From contig NC_134700.1 of assembly GCF_043290135.1 (NCBI RefSeq), forward strand, positions 79,605,000 to 79,668,999: DNA of 64,000 bases. The letters are read 5' to 3'. Source of the DNA: Rhipicephalus microplus (Eukaryota > Arthropoda > Arachnida > Ixodida > Ixodidae). Both the position numbers and the translations under genes were made by a program. The notes under the pieces are model-generated. The model was not told where the DNA came from, searched no databases, and worked only from the letters and a program-made list of their open reading frames with translations. Numbering within the stretch: position 1 is the first letter of the stretch; every line of letters starts with the position of its first letter. Of this stretch, positions 55,276 through 64,000 are shown in pieces.

Positions 55276-55560
55276 CTAATGTCGATCTTTAACAGTCATT
55301 ATTCCGCACTCGTCTTGTGTATCCTCATTTCGTGGGAGCTTTAGGCTTGAGGTGCGCACTGAAAGTTTTGAGGTGGTTGTCGTTTTAGCGTGAATTTGCA
55401 AGTTGTAGCTGTAGCAATCATTCCTTCGCCCCTGTGGCAGAACAATGTACAATGAGCACTTAACTGCCTTTGTGAAGACGCGCTTCACTTCCTTGTTATA
55501 ACGATTTCGAAAAAGAGAGATCAGTCCCGTTTTTTTTTGCTTTTTTGCTATATACGCCAA
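55276..55560 (-). pseudogene. RTE-like LINE fragment
   Basis: Minus-strand RYNKEVKRVFTKAVKCSLYIVLPQGRR parallels CYNKKVKPVLTKTVERLLYVVLSQGRW at about 1010-900. Only this short piece remains. The more 5' part is missing where the BEL element begins. Confidence 0.55.
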
Positions 55561-55576
55561 CAGCCTTTTATACCAC

Positions 55577-55708
55577 TATAAAATTTCATCATCAAACGCC
55601 GGAAGAAGAAGAAAGAAGATTGCTGCCTGGAGCGAGCGCGCGCTACTTCACTTCTTCAAGTAAACCGTATTTCGTTTGAAGCAGTCCCTGGTCTCGATCG
55701 TCCTAATA
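55577..55708 (+). repeat. BEL 5' LTR (R-U5-like part only)
   Basis: Similarity to the 3' copy begins exactly at TATAAAAT and runs to about CTAATA. Sequence upstream of the TATA box differs completely from that upstream of 61129, so the U3 part of the 5' LTR may be missing. Confidence 0.7.
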
Positions 55709-55726
55709 ATGATGCCGTGACCAGGA
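55709..55726 (+). other. BEL primer-binding site (candidate)
   Basis: ATGATGCCGTGACCAGG directly follows the LTR. CCGTGACCAGG resembles the primer sites of other BEL/Pao elements as I recall them. Not verified. Confidence 0.4.
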
Positions 55727-55893
55727 GACTACCTCCTCGCCGGTAAGAAAGGTCAACCTGCCACGGAGCAGCAGAGAAGAAAACGGCAGAGGAGCAGAGG
55801 ATCGACCTGGATCGAGCGACGAGACCACGGTGGACAGTACGAGCATCAGAACGAACGATTGACAAGTAAGGAGTCATTGTTAACCGCCTCAAT

Positions 55894-57119
55894 ATGAGCA
55901 AAGAAGTGACAACGAAGAAAAGGAAAGCGCTTCGCTCCCAGATCACGCGACTGATTAACGCAGCCCAGCAGCAAATTAATGATGAAGCTAACCAGGAGCA
56001 GCTGCTTACAACGCAGGCGCAGATTAAAGCAATAAGCGACAGTCTCAAGAGCGCAAACGAGCAAATGGAAAAGTTTCTAACAGAAGACAATGCCGAAGCT
56101 GAATTTGAAAGCGTCATAGAGTACGACATGAAATTAACGGCGATCTTATCTGCAACAGAAATCAGACTTCGACAGACTGAACAATCGGATTCAAGCGATA
56201 GGACAAGGCAGGTGACGCCCTCAAGTACAGGACAAGAAGCAACGGAACTAGTTCAGCTACTAAAGCTTGAAAGTATAAAGTTTGGGGAAAATCTTTGGAG
56301 TGGAAGGGCTTTTGGTCTCAGTACGAGTTGGCAGTTCACCTGAGCCCGAACATGAGCAAGGGACAGAAGTTCAATTACTTGTAAGCATCATTAACCGGAA
56401 AAGCTGCGGCTGCTATCGAAGGACTTCAGTACTCGGCAGAGGAAAATTATGATAACGCAATCAAAATACTGCAAAAAACGTTCGGCAATCGAGAACATTT
56501 CATTAAAATGCACATGAATGGGCTATTGAGTTTGGAGAAAGTGAGGTCTGTTCAAGATACCGATGACCTAAATAGGCTAGTACAGAGAGTGCAAGTTAAC
56601 ATATTGGCACTCAAGTCACTAAAAGTGGAAACCGAGAGCTATGCGCCGATGTTGTTACCGGTATTGAAAAGAGCGATTCCACCAGAATTATCAGTGCAGT
56701 TCAAGTCAAAAGAGGCCATGAGAAACAGCTCAGCTTCAGAAAACGGCGAGCAAAACAACGCAACGGGAAAAGCGTGCGAGGAAAAGCTGGACAGGCTTAT
56801 GTTATTTTTAAGAGAGCAAGAGGCTTTTCGTGAAGAAACACAACGTGAACAAGAGAGGATAACTGCAAAACCAAGAGAGAACCGCGGGCAGATGCGCACA
56901 ACTTCAAGCTTCTATAGCTCAGCGGACAGAATATGCTTGTTCTGCAAACAGAAAACCCACGCAACCGAAAACTGTCGTAGAAGCATTCCAATGGATGAAA
57001 AGAAAGCTATGCTTACCGAAAATAGAGCATGCTTCAGATGCACGCGATAAAACCACACTGCACGCATTTGCAAGGCCCAAGTAAAATGCAAGCAATGCAA
57101 GGGACGACATGCCACGTCA
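55894..57119 (+). pseudogene. BEL Gag
   Basis: From ATG 55894 (MSKEVTTKKRKALRSQ). A helical N-terminus of BEL type (RLINAAQQQINDEANQEQL). A one-base shift near 56285 leaves the conserved WKGFWSQYE block in another frame, a TAA replaces a codon near 56383 (FNYL-stop), and the frame resumes through GKAAAAIEGLQYS and NILALKSLKVE. CCHC knuckles: CLFCKQKTHATENC (56936) and CKQCKGRHATSVC (57093-57125), with a stop at 57048 in the linker (CFRCTR-stop). RNA-packaging protein, broken. Confidence 0.88.
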
Positions 57120-60100
57120 GTGTGTAGAACGGTGATGCAGAAAACAAGGGCAGAGCTGGTCTCAACAGCGCAAGCCGAAGCGACGACGTCTACGCTACAC
57201 GCAACCGAAAATATCAAGCATAAGATTGTGCTTTTGCAGACGGCTGTAGCGTGCGTAGAAGGAGAAACATGTGGCCGACATTGCCGTTTGTTATTAGACA
57301 GCGGAAGTCAACGTTCATTTATTGAAGCGGGATTAGCGAAAGAAATAGGTGCGAAGGTGTTGCGACAGGAAAGGCTGACGATTGGTTCATTTGGAGGAGA
57401 CGAAAAGGTCAAACTAATGAACGTGGTGCAAGTGACTGTAGGATCACGAGAAACAAGCATGACAACAGTGATTGAAGCGTTACAAGTCGACGTCATCTCG
57501 CATAGTTGTATACCTACTCCAACTAAGAAACTCAGCGAGAAAATGAAACTGCTAAATATGCAAGTGGCTGATCACAGGACCAAGACAACTGCAACAAATT
57601 CTGTAGGAGAACTACTGATCGGCTCAGACTATTATTGGGAATTCTTTACTGGTAGAACTCAAAGAATCGAGCACAGACTGATGGCTGTAGAAACTATACT
57701 GAGATGGGTACTGCAAGGGCCGTCAGAGCAAAGCAAGACAAAACTAACACATAATCAAGCAGTCATGGTTCTGAAGGTCGAAGCTGCGGAGACAGAACTC
57801 CAGCAAGAGCTACAGAAGTTCTGGAGCCTGGAGTCAATGGGGATCACAAGAAATAGTTTGGATAACACCGGAAATGAAGTAGTCGAAGAATTCGGGCGCA
57901 AGATTGTACAACAAAATGGTCGCTATCAAGTCAGCTTGCCAGGGAAACAGGACGTAAACTTGGAAAGCAACAAGGAAAATGCGATAAAAAGACTACAGCA
58001 ACTGACTAAAAGGCTGCAAAAAAATGAAGGCATGCTGTATCGCTACGACAAAGCTATATCAGAGTACATGGCATTAGGAGTCGCAGAGGAGGTCCAAGAG
58101 CCATCAGAACAGCCAAATGCACTTTGCTACTACATGCCACATCATGCGATCATTAAACAGGACCAAGCCACAACAAAGGTTCGAGTAGTGTTTGACGCCT
58201 CATCACATTCTAGAAAAGGATTGTCTCTAAACGAGAACCTAGAGGCAGGACCCAATTTGAATGAGGACATGCTATCGCTGCTCATTAATTTCCGAAAAGA
58301 AAAGGTGGCGTTAGTTGGAGATGTTGAAAAGGCATTTCTACAAATCTCTATACCTGAAGAGGATAGAGATGCAATGAGATTTCTGTGGTGGAAGCATGAC
58401 GCTGAAGGAAGGTGAATGAATGAAGTGCAAACATGGCGCATAACAAGAGTAACGTTCGGAACCACACCAAGCACGTTTATACTGGCAGCTACAATTAAAC
58501 ACCATTTGAAACAAGTGGAAGACCAGTTTCCTGATACGACAAGGACACTGCAGAAAGCGATCTACGTGGATGATGTTATTTTGGGAGCAGGAACGCTTGA
58601 TGAAGCAGTTAAGTTGTACAAAGAGGCAAAGCAAGTGTTCAGAGAGGCATCGATGAATTTGAGAAAATGGACATCCAAAGAAGAGCGATTAAACAAAATA
58701 ATTGATGAAAACGAAAGAGACGATTCTCACATAGATATTCGATCTAGAGGATTTACAATGCTTCTGGGCTTGATATGGAAACACTCAAAGGACATGATTT
58801 GCTTCCCTATTGAAAAGTGGAATTTATTAACAGATACAACGCACTTGACAAAAAGGGCTGTGTTACAAACCACAGCGAAGATATTTGACCCACTCGGTTT
58901 GTTGTCGCCATTCACAGTACGCGCGAAAATAGGACTGCAGAGACTGTGGAAAATGAACGTCACGTGGGACAACCAGCTCCCTAAATATGAATGCGACAAA
59001 TGGAAGAACCTTATGTCTGAAGCGGAGGACTTTCGAGTTCTAGAAATCCCACGATGCTACGCAAGCAAGAATCAACCAGTACAAGCATACAAGCTGCGTG
59101 TATTTGCCGACGCAAGCCCATTAGCATACGGAGCGGCAGCATACTTGATAGCAGTATGCCACGATGGAAGCAAAGAATCAAGGCTAGTAACAGCAAAAAG
59201 CCGCGTAGCTCGAATTAAAGAGCTGACATTGGCGCGACTTGAACTGATGGCAGCGGTGGTAGCATCAAGATTATGCGACTACATCAAAGGTCACTTCAAC
59301 GAAAGCTTTCAGGAAATACACTGCTGGACGGACTCGATGATTGTGCTGCACTGGATCAAGGGAACAAGCAAAAGAGATCCGTTTGTTGCCAACAGAATCG
59401 CAGAAATTAGAGAAAAAAACACTTCAAGCAAGCTGGTCATTCGTTCAAAGTGACGACAACCCTGCTGACCTACTTACACGAGGAATAAGCGCAAAGGCAT
59501 TGATAACGTCAAAGTTATGGTGGAACGGTCCCGAATGAATAACATCACTGGAAAAGAACTTAGTAAGCATAATTGGCACAAATACAGACGTGGAAGACCA
59601 GCATAAGACACAATGTCACCAATGCATGGGAAGATTCGAAATTGCGCCAATCTTGGAAATTGAAAGGTATTCATCATACGGACGGCTTATAAGAGTGACA
59701 GCATGGGTGTTCAGATTCATAAACAACACAAGAAAGGAAAATCACAAAGGGCCGTTGACAGGAAAAGAGGTAACAAATGCAGAGAAATACTGGATAAGAC
59801 AGACCCAAATATCACTGAGACAAAGGGTGAGGCCTATTCAAACTATCGATCATTTGAAATTAATGGACATGAAGTCTACCTTGATTACGATGGAATCATC
59901 AGACAGAAAGGACGATTGCAGTGCAGCCAAGAATTCAACAAGCACGTGATAGTAATTCCAAAGGACCAGCATTTCATGGAACTGCTAATACGTCACGTGC
60001 ATAAAATGGTATCACACGGAGGAGTTCAAGGGACGCTAGCGCAACTTCGAACTAAGTTCTGGATATTGCAGGGTAGACAAGCAGTGAAAAGAGTTCTAAA

Positions 60101-61085
60101 CAAATGTGTCGTCTGCAAGAGGCATAACTCAAGACCGGCGACTCAAGACATACCCCCACTTCCGGCAGACAGAGTCACAGAAGCAGAGCCATTCAAAGTT
60201 ACGGGAGTTGACTTCACAGGACCTCTTTACGCAAAGGACAAGTACCAGATTGTGAAGCAATATGTACTGATATTCACCTGCGCGGTAACAAGAGCAGTAC
60301 ACTTGGAAGTTACCAACGATTTGTCAACGTCAAGTTTTCTACAAGCATTCTGACGATTTACAGCTCGATGGGGAATACCAGCCGTAATATACTCGGACAA
60401 CGCCAAAACATTTATAAAAGCTGGAAAGGAAATCAACAGAATGCTCGAAACAATTAACAACGAGGTCTTAAAGAATTACTGCAGTGGCCAACAAATTAAA
60501 TGGAAAACAATAGCCGAGTGCGCGCCATGGTGGGGAAGATTTTACAAGCGCCTCATAAGAAGCTTGAAGACGTCGATGCGAAAAATAATATCTAAAAGAA
60601 CAGCTTCAGTAGAAGAGCTACGCACTATTGTAGCAGAAGTCGAAGGAACACTCAACAATCGACCATTGACTTACGTATATGGAGAACCTGACGAGCCAAT
60701 GCCACTAACGCCGGCAGACATCATAGGTGGACGGCGACAGCTTCAAGACGGACAAACAAGACTGTACAACGGTGACATTGAAGACGCATGGCGACGCAGA
60801 TGCAAACTCGTGCGCGCTTGGTGGAAAAGATGGCATCAAGAATATACCAAGAAAATAGGAGCTGCGGTCAAAGCCAAGACACGGCAAGCAAATCCACTCT
60901 CACAGGGTGACATCGTGTTGGTTGAGGACAAGGCTCCAAGAACATTTTGGAAAATGTGCCGGATTGAAAAGCTCTACCCTGGGCGAGACGGAATAACAAG
61001 AGCTTGTCTCCATCGCACAGGCAAAAAAGAGCTTCTACGAAGATCGGTGAACCACATATACCCAATGGAAGGTTGTTTCACATAG
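57120..61085 (+). pseudogene. BEL Pol (protease, RT, RNase H, integrase)
   Basis: Same frame as late gag. Protease LLLDSGSQRSFIE with D at 57297. RT: KVRVVFDASSHS, GDVEKAFLQI, a TGA at 58413, and YVDD at 58563-58574. RNase H: FADASPLAYGAAAYL, LTLARLELMAAV and CWTDSMIVLHWI. A frameshift occurs near 59435 (DDNPADLLTRGIS in another frame), with a stop at 59536. The frame shifts again near 59830. Integrase: zinc finger with VHKMVSHGG and CVVCKRH, D at 60210 (GVDFTGPL), an in-frame TGA at 60351, D at 60396 (YSDNAKTF). The expected catalytic E codon at 60546 encodes Lys (FYKRLIRS). C-terminal BEL block: LTPADIIGG, WRRRCKLVRAWWKRW and RTFWKMCRIEKLYPG. Ends at 61085. Dead. Confidence 0.9.
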
Positions 61086-61128
61086 CCCGCGAAAGCATAT
61101 CACATTTCAACTTGGGCGGGCGGAAGCC

Positions 61129-61260
61129 TATAAAATATCATCATCAAACGCCGGAAGAAGAAGAATGAAGACTGCTGCCTGGAGCGAGCGCGCGCTACTT
61201 CACTTCTTCAAATAAACCGTATTTCGTTCGAAGCAGTCTCTGGTCACAATCGTCTTATTA
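61129..61260 (+). repeat. BEL 3' LTR (shared part)
   Basis: TATAAAATATCATC to CGTCTTATTA. The purine-rich GGGCGGGCGGAAG just upstream (61114-61126) could be the polypurine tract, or the LTR could begin further left near TGTTTCACA (61073). Confidence 0.65.
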
Positions 61261-61261
61261 A

Positions 61262-62770
61262 CCACGTCTAGTAGCTCGTCCGGTGCTACGAAGCAGCATA
61301 TATGTGTATAAATATGCACCCACCAGAGCAGTCTTCCTAGCGTAGTCGAGCATTGGCGCCTCCAGGCGCTGTACCATGGGTGCGTCATGCATCGGGAAGG
61401 TGGCGTAAACGCCCGAGTTGCCAACTGCTGTCCGCACGTGCGGTTCTGTGCCGTCACTGTTGTGTCCAGTCGACCGTAGCACCACGCTACGTGGAAGGCT
61501 TCGGATAGAGGAGTCCAGACGACCTCTGTCGATCGGTGCTGAACTCCTGGTGTGCTGTTGATGTAGGGAAGCCAGGTTATTGCGTTGGTGGCCGAGTGTT
61601 AGGCGGTAAGCAGCACGAGATAAGAACTGGGCCTTGCTATGTGAAACGTATATAAACGGACACTGGAATTCGTCTATCAAGACATGCTTGTAACATCTTC
61701 GTGGCTTGCATGAAATCTTGGTGCAATAAAGGAGCAAGAAGGCCCATTTATTGGTAGTTATGCATGACACGCACAATACAAAACACGCAGTGGTGGGGGC
61801 TACAAACTACCCATCTAAATTCATTTGCGGTTAAGAGGAATCTGCATCGAGCCTTCATGTTGCGTTATGCCAAATTAAAAGCCCAACTATCTAGATAAGA
61901 AAGCTATACACATGAACTGCAAACCGCAAAAGTTTCTCGACCTATAGCAATGGCAAACACGTCAACTGATTGACTCATTTTGGAAGCTACTTTCAACCCT
62001 TGGTGGAATGCGCAAAGGTAAGCCTAAACCAAAAGTTACCAGCAAAAGAAACCGTCAAGCTTACCTGTGCAGTATTTTCTGCACAGGTAAGCTTATATCA
62101 AATGTTAGCAGCAAAAGAAACCGTCAAGAATTTTATGCGGAAGTGGCCAAGCCAATATGCTAGTCACCACATAAATGCTGCTGCTGCACAATACAGTGTT
62201 ATTTAATTTATTGCTGCGATTTCTTTAGGCGTTGTCCTCGATCTAAAGGTGCGAAAAAAGCATGTGGTTCCCACAGGCTGCGAATCCACATACTGCGATT
62301 TTCAGTGGTAGCTTCCACACAACCAAACTATTTGTTTGAAATAACGCATAAACAGCCGACAGTTTTTTTTTTCAATGCACGCTCTCGCTACTGATAACCA
62401 TTGTAACTCCTCTGGATTCTGATGAACAGGTTAGAAACGCGACTACCGTTGTGAAGACACGAAGTTCGATGACACAATTTATGTTTAAACTGAATTGTTT
62501 TCGTCTCGATATGTTTCAAGGTGAGTGTGAATACTCAAGGGAGTTTTACAAGACATTGAATGCTTCATGGATGCGCAGTTAAATGACAAACCAACAGCGT
62601 CGACTAGCTCAAACAGGAGACTAGAAAATGTCGTCTTACCATGGCGGTGTCCAGTGTTGTTCTAGAATGAGCAGATGATGATGATACTGATGATCCTTGC
62701 TACTCGGGCGCACACCTACAAAGGGAGATCGGCCAAGAATCGGGCGGCAGGATCTTAAGTAAAAGGCTTA
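61262..62770. repeat. Dispersed repeat X, copy B
   Basis: Matches 8545-9672 plus 16200-16565, including the segment upstream of AATATGCACCCACC (GAAGCAGC at 61287 against 8548). Uninterrupted here, so it gives the full X length, about 1.5 kb. Contains the small direct repeat CTTACCTGTGCAGTATTTTCTGCACAGGTAAGCTTA, a palindrome-like 35-base stem at about 62061-62095 with no counterpart in copy A. Noncoding as far as I can see. Confidence 0.65.
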
Positions 62771-62799
62771 TGGTTTTTCAAACGCAACGTAATATTGGA

Positions 62800-62931
<132 letters not shown>

Positions 62932-63030
62932 GGAAGACAAGCTAAAAATCGAAAAAGGAGTATATCTGAGCAGGGAGCGATGCAGGCTATCAGATGCGAT
63001 TTGAGCCAGAGGGAATGGAGGGTCTAAAGC

Positions 63031-63032
<2 letters not shown>

Positions 63033-63070
<38 letters not shown>
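63033..63070. repeat. (AT)n microsatellite at the LINE-D 3' end
   Basis: 38 bases of AT just beyond the stop of LINE-D ORF2, probably its tail (on the minus strand it follows the gene). Confidence 0.9.
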
Positions 63071-63074
<4 letters not shown>

Positions 63075-63077
63075 AGT

Positions 63078-64000
63078 TCAACATGGCAATCGCTTTGTTT
63101 CAATTATGTATTGAAATACCGCAGAGCAGACGTCCCTGTGGCTATAACCGAATTCAATGCTGCCGAACAACGACAAAATTACTGCCACATTTAATTCAAA
63201 TCCTAATTTTTCAAGTGGAGCGGCCAGGTATCTGTTCCGCTGATGAGAATATCGGCGACAGAACAAAAAGAAATGATCTATCGTTTCCATTTCTTCGCAA
63301 GTATAACATAAATGTGACGCCTTTAGACCAACTTTATGCAAATAATAATTCAGTTGTGGAATCCTGCAACGCAATCTTGTAAAAGTGACTTCCAAGTGCC
63401 ATTTTAAGCACCACTTTCTATTCCAGCGGCATCTTAGATGTGCGAAGTCTCGATATATATCCAATGAGTAGCAGTCGTATTCATGCAAACAGAGGTTTCT
63501 AAACCTTACTGCTGTCGCATAAGCCGTATCAGGCAAAATCGGGATAAGGGGACCGCTAAAAGATATTGTGGCTAGTGCATCCGCCATCTCATTGAGATAT
63601 AAGCCACGATGGCCTGGTACCCATAAGAGCTGCAGTTTTTTCAAGTTTGTCGGTAAGAGTGTCCGAAACATGTGCATAAGTGATAAGTTGGCTCCTGAAG
63701 ACAGAGCAGCACATACTGAAAAAGAATCTGTATTTACGACTGCTTCCGCTTCACCTAAAGGAAGTTTTCGTAGTGCCAGTACAATAGCAAATAATTCTGC
63801 TATGAATATTGGTGTGTAATCTGGAAGTCTAACCGAAAAGGACCAGTCAAGGGAACGTGAGAAGATACCTGCACCAGCCTTTTCATTTGATACGGATGCA
63901 TCAGTCGCAATTATGTTGTTCATGTTGACGTGTGCGAAGTAATCCTGCAGCCGATCATTTAAATATTGAAATGGCATTTGCTTTGCGTTAGAGGGATAAA
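63078..64000 (-). CDS. LINE-D ORF2, C-terminal part (RNase H and zinc knuckle), runs off the window
   Basis: Minus strand, open from the window edge to the stop at 63078. RNase H blocks: [19 protein letters not shown] (first Asp), [12 protein letters not shown] (Glu), [13 protein letters not shown] (second Asp) and [20 protein letters not shown] (His and last Asp). The four catalytic residues look present. C-terminal knuckle: [17 protein letters not shown] (Cys, Cys, His, Cys). The protein lies in the same architectural group as LINE-A, B and C but is not closely similar to them. No frame break in 300 codons. The start is outside the window. Function: removes RNA from the RNA-DNA hybrid during integration. 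Confidence 0.85.
   Translation of the reverse strand, partial: YPSNAKQMPFQYLNDRLQDYFAHVNMNNIIATDASVSNEKAGAGIFSRSLDWSFSVRLPDYTPIFIAELFAIVLALRKLPLGEAEAVVNTDSFSVCAALSSGANLSLMHMFRTLLPTNLKKLQLLWVPGHRGLYLNEMADALATISFSGPLIPILPDTAYATAVRFRNLCLHEYDCYSLDIYRDFAHLRCRWNRKWCLKWHLEVTFTRLRCRIPQLNYYLHKVGLKASHLCYTCEEMETIDHFFLFCRRYSHQRNRYLAAPLEKLGFELNVAVILSLFGSIEFGYSHRDVCSAVFQYIIETKRLPC

Larger units (their letters stand above)
53990..55560. repeat. Dispersed repeat Y, copy 2
   Basis: The most complete Y copy. It contains an old SINE (54150-54390) in the same position as copy 3, sequence shared with 1-480 (54530-54960), and an RTE-like portion shared with 490-1010. It also holds two Ruka fragments absent from the other copies (54401-54506, and TTTGGGGTTTAACGTCCC at about 54630-54648). 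It ends at the BEL element. Confidence 0.6.
55577..61260 (+). mobile_element. BEL/Pao retrotransposon, decayed
   Basis: 132-bp related terminal segments at 55577-55708 and 61129-61260 (about 10 differences) enclose gag, protease, RT, RNase H and integrase in BEL/Pao order and style. Six or more stops and frameshifts. LTR divergence makes it clearly older than gypsy-2 and gypsy-3. It separates repeat Y (left) from repeat X (right), which are adjacent near 8570, so it inserted between them. Confidence 0.9.

Overview
This window looks like a hard-tick genome (Ixodidae, probably a metastriate such as Rhipicephalus). The main reason is several copies of the tRNA-headed SINE family known from ticks as Ruka (full-length copies at 42379-42615 and 47086-47335). 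The many I-group LINEs, Ty3/gypsy and BEL/Pao elements and roughly 147-bp tandem repeats fit that. The genus is inference. I found no convincing host protein-coding gene: almost every long reading frame belongs to a transposable element or is a shadow of one.

Layout. 1-2740: a dispersed repeat (called Y here) running into a decayed RTE-type LINE on the minus strand. 2745-7900: non-genic DNA with SINE copies (one nested inside another) and a 147-bp tandem repeat. 7970-16565: a second dispersed repeat (Y joined to X) split by a truncated LINE (A1), which is itself split by a decayed gypsy element (gypsy-1). 17150-23615: a MITE-like repeat split by gypsy-2, which has two identical 152-bp LTRs and a pol broken only by a 26-bp tandem duplication. 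24060-43200: a four-level nest in which LINE-B (plus strand) sits in the 147-bp array, LINE-A2 (minus strand) sits in LINE-B, and gypsy-3 sits in LINE-A2. A MITE-like element and two SINEs lie in the same nest. 43231-43474: 61 GATA units. 43475-48570: mostly non-genic, with SINEs and one GC-rich island. 48579-53898: near-full-length LINE-C (minus strand). 53990-62770: another Y-X repeat split by a decayed BEL/Pao element. 62804-64000: AT microsatellites and the 3' end of a further LINE (D).

How the parts work. gypsy-3 (29676-35800) is the most complete unit: 5-bp target duplication, near-identical 768/769-bp LTRs, primer site, polypurine tract and one uninterrupted 1454-codon gag-pol frame. 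Its integrase lies upstream of the reverse transcriptase, the reverse of the usual Ty3/gypsy order and the order known from Gmr1-like elements. gypsy-1 and gypsy-2 have the usual order (protease, RT, RNase H, integrase), and their pol lies one frame back (-1) from gag, with the switch at a shared AAC-TAA at the end of gag. The LINEs encode an ORF1 with CCHC knuckles and an ORF2 with endonuclease, RT, RNase H and a C-terminal zinc knuckle. The SINEs presumably borrow LINE machinery. The nested insertions and target duplications allow a relative order of events to be read directly.
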